NCBI GenBank assembly: GCA_002314715.1
Contig: DCGY01000060.1
Span: 1 to 27,572, forward strand
DNA length: 27,572 nt
Reading direction: 5' to 3'
Origin: Lachnospiraceae bacterium UBA1766
GTDB lineage: Bacteria > Bacillota > Clostridia > Lachnospirales > Lachnospiraceae
The translations under genes and the position numbers were made by a program. The notes beneath the pieces were generated by a model. It had not been told where the DNA came from. It searched no databases and saw only the letters and a program-made list of their open reading frames with translations. Position 1 is the first letter of the stretch; each line of letters opens with the position of its first letter. Of this stretch, positions 7,301-15,203 are shown piece by piece.

Positions 7301-8302
7301 TTGAAAAAAAGAGCAAAAAAATGCATTGTGGCGTTATTTTTCATGCTTTTTCTGGCACTTTTGGGGTGTGGAAAGGGGAAAATCGAAGAAAAAAGCGAAA
7401 AAATAGCTTTCTCGGAACAAGGAGAGGGGAGAGAGCAAGTCTCTCACGAAGGGGAAAAAGGGAACCTTCCGGAAGAAAAATCAGAGGATAAAAGGAAGGA
7501 AACAGAAGAAAAGACCGAGAAACAAACAGAAGAAAAATCGGAGGAAAAATCCTTGGAAATCAGGGGGACAGACGAGAGAACTTCGGAGGAAAAAAGTGGG
7601 GAGATAGAAGAGAAGACAGAAGAAAAGAGGGAAGAAAAGAAAAAGGAGCAGGAAGAAACCGGAGAGGAGATGGGTCAGGAAAAGGTGACGGAGAGTAGCG
7701 AGGAGGAGAGCAGGGAGAGCCGTGAGGCGTCCAAGGAAACCGAGACCGAAGAAGCTTCCCAAGAGAGCAAAGAAGAGAGGGGGAATAATGAAGAATCGGA
7801 AGAAAATCGCTGGATTTTGGATATGACATTTGTGTCAAGTGAAGAAAATGTGACAGATTCGTCAGAAAATACAGAGCTGTCGGATAACCGGGAAACCAAG
7901 CAAACACAGGAAGAATCACAGGAGGAACACAAGACAGAAACGTCAAATACAAAAGAGACGGATACGTCAACCACCCAAACGAAAGAGCATGACTTTTATG
8001 AGTACTGGTGGTCTTATCCGGACTGTGTGAGTGCGGGCTATTACGTGATTTGTTGCCGTCATTGCGATTATTCCCAGGAAGGAACGGACCAAAGCCGTAT
8101 GGCTCCCTTGGGGCATCGTTTGGATGGAGGAACCGTAACCAGACAGGCTACCTGCATCAGTACCGGTGAAAGACAGTACGAATGTACGGTGTGCAAAATG
8201 GTGGTGGAAACGGAAGTTTTGCCCATAGACAGCGACGCCCATTTATGGGTGGAAGACGATGCGGGCTGGTACTGTGCGGCCTGTGGCCGTGAAAAGGAAT
8301 AG
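7301..8302 (+). CDS. Acidic stalk lipoprotein with C-terminal cysteine-pair module
   Basis: 333 residues from a TTG start at 7301, 6 bases after GGAGG. The signal peptide ends in the lipobox LLGC with Cys23, so it should be a membrane-anchored lipoprotein. Residues ~25-225 are low-complexity, dominated by Glu, Lys, Ser and Thr, and look like an extended charged stalk. The last ~100 residues hold CCRHC, a repeat of the type ATC(3 residues)GERQYEC(2)C, and CAAC, with His residues in between. This resembles a cysteine/histidine repeat common in large secreted proteins of gut Firmicutes (pattern memory). The function is unknown. Its location in the pilus operon suggests a surface role, perhaps anchoring or guiding pili across the wall. 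No enzyme motif is visible. Confidence 0.65.
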   Translation: MKKRAKKCIVALFFMLFLALLGCGKGKIEEKSEKIAFSEQGEGREQVSHEGEKGNLPEEKSEDKRKETEEKTEKQTEEKSEEKSLEIRGTDERTSEEKSGEIEEKTEEKREEKKKEQEETGEEMGQEKVTESSEEESRESREASKETETEEASQESKEERGNNEESEENRWILDMTFVSSEENVTDSSENTELSDNRETKQTQEESQEEHKTETSNTKETDTSTTQTKEHDFYEYWWSYPDCVSAGYYVICCRHCDYSQEGTDQSRMAPLGHRLDGGTVTRQATCISTGERQYECTVCKMVVETEVLPIDSDAHLWVEDDAGWYCAACGREKE

Positions 8303-8315
8303 GGTGTACCGGGCT

Positions 8316-11300
8316 ATGAAAAAACATACTGGAAAAAGAATCCTTCTTCTGAGCGCAATGTTGTTTCTGCTTTTTGCATATTGCAAAGATACGGTTTTAA
8401 AGGCACAGGCTTCTTCCCTGGAGGGAAATTCAAATATTACCTGGTCTCCGGATAAGGAGGCCTTTACTACCGATTCCAAGGAGCGGGACTATTCCGTTTA
8501 TCCACTGGATTTACATATTACGGTGGGAAGTCTTCAGGTTCCTACGCTTCAGGAGGGAGAACACTTCTATAATGTGCTTCGGACCGATGATTTTCCCATA
8601 TATCGTTGGACGGTTCGGCATACGCCGGGGCGGTGTGTGCATGGAACGGTACCGGAATACTATCATGGGATGCTATTTAAGAGAACTCCCTGTCAGGGGT
8701 ATTACAAATCCGGTTGGTTTCCAACCTGCGCAGATTGCAATCGGGAAATTCGTATGCTGTTTTATATGGATTTGGAGACGGCAGGGTCTATTACGGACCT
8801 GCCGGCGGGAAAAGAGTATTATTATGAATGTCCCAACTGCAATCATTTGGAAATGGGGTCCAAAATCGTTCATGAATGCCAAAAGGTTTCCGCGAACCGA
8901 TACACGGTTCAATATTTCAAAAATGCCAGGGATGCAGTTGGTTTTATGCAGACCTCTACCTTTTTCTACAATAATGCAGGAGAGTATGAGGGAAAGCAGG
9001 TAGTTGGAGAGGTGGCGCTTCGAACCAATACGTACCTGCGGAGCGGCTTTCGATTTGTGGGTTGGAATACCCAATCGGACGGGTCCGGAGAGACGTTTAC
9101 GGATGGGCAAGGTATTTGGAACTTGACCGCGGAGCAAAATGGGGTGATTCGATTGTTTGCCCGGTGGGAAGCATCGGAAAGTACCTTGGTAATCGATGCG
9201 GCCGGTGGCTCCTTTTGTGGTCAGAGCGGAATCTCCCGATATACGAAACGATACGGACAGGAGATTTCCTTGGCGGCCAATACCATTTTAGGGCCGATAG
9301 GCTATCAGGTGCGGTTTGACAGCTGTGGTGGAAATCCGGTTGGCTCAAAGAATGCCACCACCTCTTTTGACGGGTGGAGCTGGACCTTACCCCTAAACGG
9401 ACAGTATCGGAACGATATATATTATTATTTGGGAGACAGTGGTACAGAGGATTTTGTAACGGCGACTTATCTGCCAAATCCCATCACACTGCCCACTCCT
9501 GTTTGGGAGGGCCATTCCTTTGGTGGGTGGTATTCGGATTCGTCCTATGAACAGCCGGTAGGCTTTGGAGGAGACTCCTTTTTACCTACATCCGATTGTA
9601 CCCTTTATGCCAAGTGGGTGGAACTGGTGTTGACTGCCACAAATAATATGGTTGCCAATCAGGGAAAGGGGGCAGTGAATTTAAGCTGGCAGCAAAAGGA
9701 CGGGAAGGGAAAAACCTATCTTTTGTACCAGCGAAAGGAAGGAGAAGCATTTGCCGAAATTGCCAGGGAAGGGGGAGAAGGATACAGCATTCCCCGGAAA
9801 ACGTTCTCCTATACCGGATCAGCTCAGACATATGCGGTGACGGACAGCGGGTATTATGCTTTGACGCTTTTCGGCGCCCAGGGAGCCGATTATGGAGAAC
9901 ATAGTGGCGGAAAAGGGGGAAAAACCTCCTTCCAGGTATATTTGGAAAAAGGAGAAATACTTACCTTTTGGGTAGGTGGGCAAAACGGACAGGGATCGCC
10001 CGGGGGAGGAACGGGCACTGTTTACGGAGCCGGAGGTGGAGCTACCAAAGTCACTTCAAAGCGTTTGGGGGATTTGGCAATCGCCGCCGGAGGTGGCGGG
10101 GCTTCTGTGTTTGCCGATGGAGAGCCGGGAGGCAGTGATGCGGGGCTTCGATGGGATGGTTTTATCCCGGAAGGCGAAAGCGGATGTGCCGGAGGTGGCG
10201 GAGGTATCTGGGGCGGAAGAGCCGGAAATTATATTTTGCATGAGCATACGGAAGCCTGTGTCCATAAGCACCTTGGAGACGAAACGGTGGGCGGCCCCTG
10301 TTATCTTCCCCAGTTCCACCGGTTTACCTGTAATATTCTGGTGGACGGTCCCTATATCGATTCCTTTACATACAGTGACTGTCCCTCCTGCGGGGCAAAA
10401 AATACCTATCAGCCCAGGGCCTGGAGAGTACGTCACAGCTTTTGCGGAGAGGAAACCGATTGGGGAACCAATGGATTCTGGCGTTGCAGCAGTTGCAATT
10501 ATGTGGGATATACCTGGGGATCCGGAACGAAGAAACCGGCGGAGTCTACCCACCAGGTAACTTTGGTTACCTTCTTTTTGGCCTGCAATGAGACCTATAT
10601 TTGTCCCTATAAAGACAATCCGATTATTTCCGCCGCCCCGGCTTACGGAGGAGCCAGCTATTTGAATACCGGGGAGTGCTTTGATACCTCTATGGAATCG
10701 GGAGTAAACATGGGAAATGGATATGCAGTACTTACCGGGATTCGGGTTGGCTTTGAGGACCAGACTCAAAAAGAGGGGGTTTTGGCGCCGGACTTAGAGG
10801 CGCCGGAAAAAATTGATTTGAAGACGGTAACCTATGAACCGGCGGAGGATTCGTCCAAGGTACTTCTGCAATGGAGAGAACCGAAAGATGTAGGTACCCT
10901 TTACTATCATCAGGCAGAAAGCTACCTTGCCCGGACGGGTGAATGGCTTTGTACCAGTAATCAGACCGTGAATGAGATAATCAGTGGAGTGGCCGGATAT
11001 GTATACCGGATTAATGAGATAGAAGAGGATACGGTCAGTGGGTTGGATACCTTCGTGAAACAGCCGAAGCTGACCATTTCCCTAAAGACGGGGGTGCAGT
11101 ATTTGCACATTGCCGCCAAAGATGTGGCCGGCAATGTATCCCGGCCCATACATATTCGACTATCCTATGAGGATACGCATGTTTCCTGGGAGCCGGTTAC
11201 GGGACCCATCCGGATTTCATCGGTAGTGGGAAAGAATGATTACGAAAGTGTGGCGCAGAAGGAAACGGGAGTCTACTATGTTCGATGTGATGGAAATACG

Positions 11301-12356
11301 CCTTTTTTGCTTTCGACTTCCGGTAGCCTTTTGGGAAAGGCCAGGCTGGATTATCAGATTACCCGGATGCAGTTTTTGGCTACAGAAGGTATCGAAAAAC
11401 AAACTCTTTTGTGCCGGATGGCGCTACATTCCGATCAGAAGGATGTTACCCTGTTACCCTCCGGGCTATCTCTGGAATCGGACCGGGAACTGCCACTTCA
11501 ATTTGCTTCCTATGTAACCATGAAACGTTCAAAAGAAAATACGGATGTGGATTGGGAGCAGGCATTTACGATGGATGCAGGCTATCATGGAAAAACCGTT
11601 ACCATCCGGCCCAAAGCGGGAGTGGACATAAGCGGAGAAACGGTCTTCTCCAAGGAAGAAAAGGATGTTCTGCACGCGATTCAACTCATCGGGGACGGAG
11701 AGGCACCGGTTATTTACGGTGCGGAAACATTGCAGGAGGTTTTGGTGCTGGATGCATTGGACAGTGGGGTTTTGGAATTTACGGCACAGGATGCCCTAAG
11801 CGGTGTGAAATCTTTTCAGGCCATTGTGGAAAACCGGGAGGATTATTCCACCCGGGTTTATTTACCGGACGGAGCCGGCAAAATAGTCCTGGATTTTACG
11901 GAAAACAGTGCGCTTCCCGGGGAACGGGAGGTGACCTTGGAGGCCGTTGACCGGGTGGGGAATGTCCGGCGGAAGACGTTTGTGGTAAGCCTGTTTGGAA
12001 TGGATTGCACGGTGGAGCGGGTATTGGAACCCCACGGAACGGTATTTGCCTGCGGGGAAAGCGGTGTTTTGAAAATACATACCTGGGGGCTTGCGGACCG
12101 GGTGGAAATTACTTTTTCACCCGTATTATCCGCACTGGACAACGGGTTGAACCAAACTATCGAATATCCTACTCCTGTCTGGGAAACCCGGGAAAATGTG
12201 GTATTCATGATTCCGATGGATGCACCTCAAAATCAATCCTATACCATTACCGTGAAGGCCTATCGAACTTCTCTTTCGCTGGAGACAAAACCCAAGGTAT
12301 TAACCATTACTGTGGAAGGCACCATCCTGAACCAGTTGCGGACCCGATTAAGATGA
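8316..12356 (+). CDS. Giant secreted surface protein with InlB-like repeats and glycine-rich domain
   Basis: 1346 residues if translation starts at ATG 8316; the frame is open to 8259 and a GTG at 8289 is an alternative, but none has a good ribosome site, so coupling to the lipoprotein stop is likely. A signal peptide follows (RILLLSAMLFLLFAYC). Next come a region with cysteine pairs (CADC, CPNC; residues ~100-195), an InlB-type repeat ending in LFARWE (~195-285), a second ending in TLYAKW (~390-435), and an FN3-like stretch. A glycine-rich domain with GAQGADYGE, GGKGG and VGGQNGQG (~496-640) is interrupted by a cysteine-rich insert (~641-769) and ends with NGYAVLTGI. Further Ig/FN3-like modules contain VAGNVS and VDRVGNV. 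There is no LPXTG motif or C-terminal span. An adhesin-like or pilus-tip role is inferred only from context. Confidence 0.75.
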   Translation: MKKHTGKRILLLSAMLFLLFAYCKDTVLKAQASSLEGNSNITWSPDKEAFTTDSKERDYSVYPLDLHITVGSLQVPTLQEGEHFYNVLRTDDFPIYRWTVRHTPGRCVHGTVPEYYHGMLFKRTPCQGYYKSGWFPTCADCNREIRMLFYMDLETAGSITDLPAGKEYYYECPNCNHLEMGSKIVHECQKVSANRYTVQYFKNARDAVGFMQTSTFFYNNAGEYEGKQVVGEVALRTNTYLRSGFRFVGWNTQSDGSGETFTDGQGIWNLTAEQNGVIRLFARWEASESTLVIDAAGGSFCGQSGISRYTKRYGQEISLAANTILGPIGYQVRFDSCGGNPVGSKNATTSFDGWSWTLPLNGQYRNDIYYYLGDSGTEDFVTATYLPNPITLPTPVWEGHSFGGWYSDSSYEQPVGFGGDSFLPTSDCTLYAKWVELVLTATNNMVANQGKGAVNLSWQQKDGKGKTYLLYQRKEGEAFAEIAREGGEGYSIPRKTFSYTGSAQTYAVTDSGYYALTLFGAQGADYGEHSGGKGGKTSFQVYLEKGEILTFWVGGQNGQGSPGGGTGTVYGAGGGATKVTSKRLGDLAIAAGGGGASVFADGEPGGSDAGLRWDGFIPEGESGCAGGGGGIWGGRAGNYILHEHTEACVHKHLGDETVGGPCYLPQFHRFTCNILVDGPYIDSFTYSDCPSCGAKNTYQPRAWRVRHSFCGEETDWGTNGFWRCSSCNYVGYTWGSGTKKPAESTHQVTLVTFFLACNETYICPYKDNPIISAAPAYGGASYLNTGECFDTSMESGVNMGNGYAVLTGIRVGFEDQTQKEGVLAPDLEAPEKIDLKTVTYEPAEDSSKVLLQWREPKDVGTLYYHQAESYLARTGEWLCTSNQTVNEIISGVAGYVYRINEIEEDTVSGLDTFVKQPKLTISLKTGVQYLHIAAKDVAGNVSRPIHIRLSYEDTHVSWEPVTGPIRISSVVGKNDYESVAQKETGVYYVRCDGNTPFLLSTSGSLLGKARLDYQITRMQFLATEGIEKQTLLCRMALHSDQKDVTLLPSGLSLESDRELPLQFASYVTMKRSKENTDVDWEQAFTMDAGYHGKTVTIRPKAGVDISGETVFSKEEKDVLHAIQLIGDGEAPVIYGAETLQEVLVLDALDSGVLEFTAQDALSGVKSFQAIVENREDYSTRVYLPDGAGKIVLDFTENSALPGEREVTLEAVDRVGNVRRKTFVVSLFGMDCTVERVLEPHGTVFACGESGVLKIHTWGLADRVEITFSPVLSALDNGLNQTIEYPTPVWETRENVVFMIPMDAPQNQSYTITVKAYRTSLSLETKPKVLTITVEGTILNQLRTRLR

Positions 12357-12808
12357 GGTGGCTGATGGCTGCTTTAAGGTGTCTTTTTTGGTGCGTCTAC
12401 GCAGTTGCGGCAATGATGGATTATCGCACCCGGAAGGTGTATCGCTTTTTGTGGTGGATACAAAGGGGCCTTATGCTTGCCTGTATTTTCCTTGACGGAA
12501 ATTGTACAAAAACATTGCTGGCGGAATTATCTCTTTTTGCAGTAGTACAGTGGGGGCTTTTTCGCCGGTTTTACGGCAAGGCGGATGTACAGGCCTTTCT
12601 GTGCAGTGCCTATTACTGGACTTCTTTGGGATATGGTTTTGAAATGGATATTTTTCACATGAGTCTGACTTTTACCTTTCTGGCCCTTACCCAGCTGCTT
12701 CGGGGCAACGTAAATTCCGGCGGAAATTTGAAAAAACCGGTGGCTTTTGTGCCATTTATCCTAATTGGACAGCTTGTACTGCGGTTTTCTCTCTGTTTGT
12801 TCTATTGA
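12353..12808 (+). CDS. Prepilin peptidase, TadV/CpaA-like (A24 family)
   Basis: 151 residues. The ATG at 12353 overlaps the previous stop (ATGA); a second in-frame ATG at 12365 lies after GAGGTGG and could also be used. The family is an aspartate protease of the membrane that removes the leader of prepilins. The two catalytic Asp motifs are visible: MMDYRTRKV near residue 20 and the diverged GKADVQAFL, and the end has PVAFVPFILIGQ, which resembles the conserved C-terminal PFxPxL/IxG segment. Several hydrophobic spans cover the rest. Its presence supports a working prepilin-processing system for the three pilin-like genes upstream. It closes the operon. Confidence 0.82.
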   Translation: MRWLMAALRCLFWCVYAVAAMMDYRTRKVYRFLWWIQRGLMLACIFLDGNCTKTLLAELSLFAVVQWGLFRRFYGKADVQAFLCSAYYWTSLGYGFEMDIFHMSLTFTFLALTQLLRGNVNSGGNLKKPVAFVPFILIGQLVLRFSLCLFY

Positions 12809-12850
12809 TTTCTTCTATGAAAAGTGTTATGTTCTTGAAAGATTCAAGAA
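12805..12850 (+). promoter_or_regulatory. Promoter and overlapping palindrome of the amino acid ABC transporter
   Basis: TTGATT (12805-12810) and TATGTT (12828-12833) are 17 bases apart, and the second is preceded by TGT, giving an extended -10. Directly over the start region is the perfect inverted repeat TTCTTGAA-AGA-TTCAAGAA (12832-12850), embedded in a longer imperfect one running from AAGTG (12822) to CACTT. It could be an operator or a 5' leader hairpin. Confidence 0.5.
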
Positions 12851-12877
12851 AACATTCACTTTTAGGAGGAGATTATT

Positions 12878-13624
12878 ATGAAGAAAATGCTTGCTATGGT
12901 ATTGGCAGTTGTTCTTTGCGCAAGCGTCCTTGCAGGTTGCGGCTCAAAGGATAACGGTGCGAAGAAACTTACAGTAGGTACAAATGCAGAGTTCCCGCCT
13001 TTCGAATACGTGGGAGATGACGGACAGCCTGACGGTTTCGATGTTGCTTTGATTAAGGCAATCGGTGAGAAGATGGGCAGAGAAGTTGTTGTAGAGAATA
13101 TGGCTTTCGAGTCACTGGTGGCAGCAGTCGGTACCAAGATCGATGTTGCAATCGCAGGTATGACGGTAAATGATGAGAGAAAGCAGAGTGTTGATTTCTC
13201 TGAGAACTACTATGAAGCAGTTCAGTATGTTATCGTTAAGAAGGGTTCCGATATCAAAACCGCAGATGACTTAAAGGGAAAGAATATCGGTGTTCAGATC
13301 GGTACTACCGGTATGTTCCTTGCAGAGGATATTGAGAACGCAAACGTTAAGAGCTACAACAAGGGCCTTGATGCAGTAAACGATTTGAGAAACGATCGTG
13401 TGGATCTTGTAATCATTGACAAGAATCCTGCAATGGTATTCCAGAGCAAATACCAGGATGAATTGGAAATCATGGATGGCGCGGATTTTGATTTCGAAAA
13501 AGAGTATTATGCAATTGCCTGCCCTAAGGGAAGCGATATTGTAGCGGAAATCAATGCGGCAATCGATAGCTTAAAGCAGGATGGTACCTTCGATAAACTG
13601 GTTCAGAAGTATATTGAAGAGTAA
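12878..13624 (+). CDS. Polar amino acid ABC transporter substrate-binding lipoprotein
   Basis: 248 residues; ATG at 12878 follows AGGAGG. The signal peptide ends in the lipobox LAGC (Cys21), so the protein is tethered outside the membrane and delivers its ligand to the permease encoded at 13756. The mature protein has the family 3 binding-protein pattern: LTVGTNAEFPPFEY near its start, GFDVALIKAIGEKM, MTVNDERKQSVDFSENYYEAVQ, LKGKNIGVQIGTTG, and a final FDKLVQKYIEE. The family binds Gln, His, Arg, cystine or similar ligands; the exact amino acid cannot be told. Codon use is the C/T-ending, highly expressed type, unlike the pilus genes just upstream. Confidence 0.92.
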   Translation: MKKMLAMVLAVVLCASVLAGCGSKDNGAKKLTVGTNAEFPPFEYVGDDGQPDGFDVALIKAIGEKMGREVVVENMAFESLVAAVGTKIDVAIAGMTVNDERKQSVDFSENYYEAVQYVIVKKGSDIKTADDLKGKNIGVQIGTTGMFLAEDIENANVKSYNKGLDAVNDLRNDRVDLVIIDKNPAMVFQSKYQDELEIMDGADFDFEKEYYAIACPKGSDIVAEINAAIDSLKQDGTFDKLVQKYIEE

Positions 13625-13666
13625 TCCAAGGCTTTTCGGGTAAATTTCAAAGAGTTTCAAAAAATT

Positions 13667-13701
13667 AGAGGATAATGGACTTGTGCCATTATCCTCTTTT
13701 T
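13667..13701 (+). terminator. Terminator between binding-protein and permease genes
   Basis: A perfect 12-bp stem AGAGGATAATGG/CCATTATCCTCT (13667-13678 and 13686-13697) with a 7-base loop runs into TTTTT. It should stop most transcripts after the binding-protein gene, giving more binding protein than permease. Confidence 0.9.
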
Positions 13702-13709
13702 GATACAAT
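13681..13709 (+). promoter_or_regulatory. Promoter embedded in the terminator, for permease and ATPase genes
   Basis: TTGTGC (13681-13686) lies in the terminator loop and its right arm, and TACAAT (13704-13709) follows after 17 bases, preceded by TGA (extended -10). Transcription would start near 13716 and give a leader of about 40 bases before the permease ATG at 13756. Confidence 0.5.
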
Positions 13710-13755
13710 AAAACGGTATATGCGTATCACAAACGATGAGAAAGGAATTTGTGGA

Positions 13756-14454
13756 ATGAAGTGGTTTGCGGATGTTTGGCAAAAAATCAATATCGCCTTT
13801 ATTGAGCAGGACCGTTGGAAGCTGTATCTGAAGGGTCTTGGAGTTACATTGGAGGTCGCATTTTTCGCGGCAATTATTGGTATTATCATTGGTACGATTG
13901 TGGCATTTATGAAGCTTTCCACCAAGAAAAACGGAAAGCCGACGATCTTTGCGGGGATTGCAAATGTTTATATAGACATTATTCGAGGAACCCCTTCCGT
14001 ATTGCAGGTTTTGATTATGTGGTTTATTATTTTTGCTTCCTGCAAAAACGGTATTCTGGTAGCCTGCATCAGCTTCGGCGTAAACTCCGGTGCCTATGTG
14101 GCGGAGATTGTCCGCGCCGGTATTTTGGCGGTAGATAAGGGACAGACGGAAGCCGGTCGTTCTTTGGGACTGAGCAATTTACAGACCATGCGATATATCG
14201 TTGTACCCCAGGCATTTAAGAATGTACTGCCTCCTTTGGGAAATGAATTTATCGTTTTGTTAAAGGAAACCGCGATTGTGGGTTATGTGGCTTTGGATGA
14301 TTTGACCCGTGTGGCGAATCAGATTTCCTCCAGAACCTACGAGGCATTTATGCCTTTGATCGGTGCGGCTATTATTTATTTTGTGATTATTAAGATTTTA
14401 ACCATTCTTTTGGCGAAGTTGGAGAGGAGGTTACGTAAGAGTGATAACCGTTAA
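13756..14454 (+). CDS. Polar amino acid ABC transporter permease
   Basis: 232 residues from ATG at 13756, preceded by AAAGGA with 9 bases between. The frame is open upstream to 13675, but that ATG lies inside the terminator stem. The protein has about five membrane spans, starting with the HisM/GlnP-type LKGLGVTLEVAFFAAIIGIIIG and the family segment IDIIRGTPSVLQVLIMW. The EAA loop that docks to the ATPase is visible as EAGRSLGLSNLQTM. It moves a polar amino acid across the membrane with the ATPase encoded next; the 3' end overlaps the ATPase gene by 14 bases, suggesting coupled translation. Confidence 0.92.
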   Translation: MKWFADVWQKINIAFIEQDRWKLYLKGLGVTLEVAFFAAIIGIIIGTIVAFMKLSTKKNGKPTIFAGIANVYIDIIRGTPSVLQVLIMWFIIFASCKNGILVACISFGVNSGAYVAEIVRAGILAVDKGQTEAGRSLGLSNLQTMRYIVVPQAFKNVLPPLGNEFIVLLKETAIVGYVALDDLTRVANQISSRTYEAFMPLIGAAIIYFVIIKILTILLAKLERRLRKSDNR

Positions 14455-15163
14455 GAACCTGCATAAATCATTTGGCGAAAATCAAGTCCTTTGTGGTGTG
14501 AATTATCACATCAATCCCGGTGAGAAGATTGTAGTGGTCGGCCCCTCCGGAAGCGGTAAGAGTACCTTCCTTCGTTGCCTCAACTTACTGGAATATCCCA
14601 CAGAGGGAGAAATCTGGTTTGACGGTCAGCTGATTAACGGCGACAAGGTGAACTTAAATGAAGTGCGCCGCCATATGGGTATGGTATTCCAGCATTTTAA
14701 TCTGTTTAACAATTTAACCATTATGGACAACATTATTCTTGCGCCTACCAAGCTGAAAATCATGAGCAAGGAGGAGGCGAAGGAAACCGCACTGACGCTG
14801 TTAAAAAGAGTCGGTTTGGAGCAAAAGGCGGATGCCTTTCCGGGCTCTTTGTCCGGTGGACAAAAGCAGCGTATTGCCATCGTTCGCTCCCTGGCCATGA
14901 ATCCCAAGGTAATGCTTTTTGACGAACCAACCTCCGCCTTGGATCCGGAGATGGTTGGCGAGGTATTGGAGGTCATGAAGGAGCTGGCGGAGAGCGGTAT
15001 GACCATGGTGGTGGTAACCCATGAGATGGGCTTTGCCAGAGAAGTGGGTACCAAGGTAGTCTTTATGGACGGCGGAAATATTGTGGAGGAAAATACTCCG
15101 GCAGAATTTTTCGCAAATCCCCAGGCACCTCGTCTGAAGGAGTTTTTATCCAAGGTGTTGTAG
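14441..15163 (+). CDS. Polar amino acid ABC transporter ATP-binding protein
   Basis: 240 residues from a GTG start at 14441, about 10 bases after GGAGAGGAGG. All ABC ATPase motifs are present: Walker A GPSGSGKST, Q-loop in VFQHFNLF, signature LSGGQKQR, Walker B VMLFDEPTSALD, and the H-loop VTHEMGFA. The length and LFNNLTIMDNI sequence are typical of GlnQ/HisP ATPases. It energises the permease encoded immediately upstream. No terminator follows, so transcription may continue into the glycosyltransferase gene 40 bases downstream. Confidence 0.93.
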   Translation: MITVKNLHKSFGENQVLCGVNYHINPGEKIVVVGPSGSGKSTFLRCLNLLEYPTEGEIWFDGQLINGDKVNLNEVRRHMGMVFQHFNLFNNLTIMDNIILAPTKLKIMSKEEAKETALTLLKRVGLEQKADAFPGSLSGGQKQRIAIVRSLAMNPKVMLFDEPTSALDPEMVGEVLEVMKELAESGMTMVVVTHEMGFAREVGTKVVFMDGGNIVEENTPAEFFANPQAPRLKEFLSKVL

Positions 15164-15203
15164 GATACCGGGTTGTTTTATGGGTCATGAAGGAGGAAAA
15201 ACA

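Noticed and set aside
7481..7974. Long open frames on the minus strand and in other frames opposite the lipoprotein gene.
   Set aside because: They arise from the low-complexity Glu/Lys/Ser codons (GAA, GAG, AAA, AGC), which lack stop codons on the reverse strand; no ribosome sites or sensible proteins.
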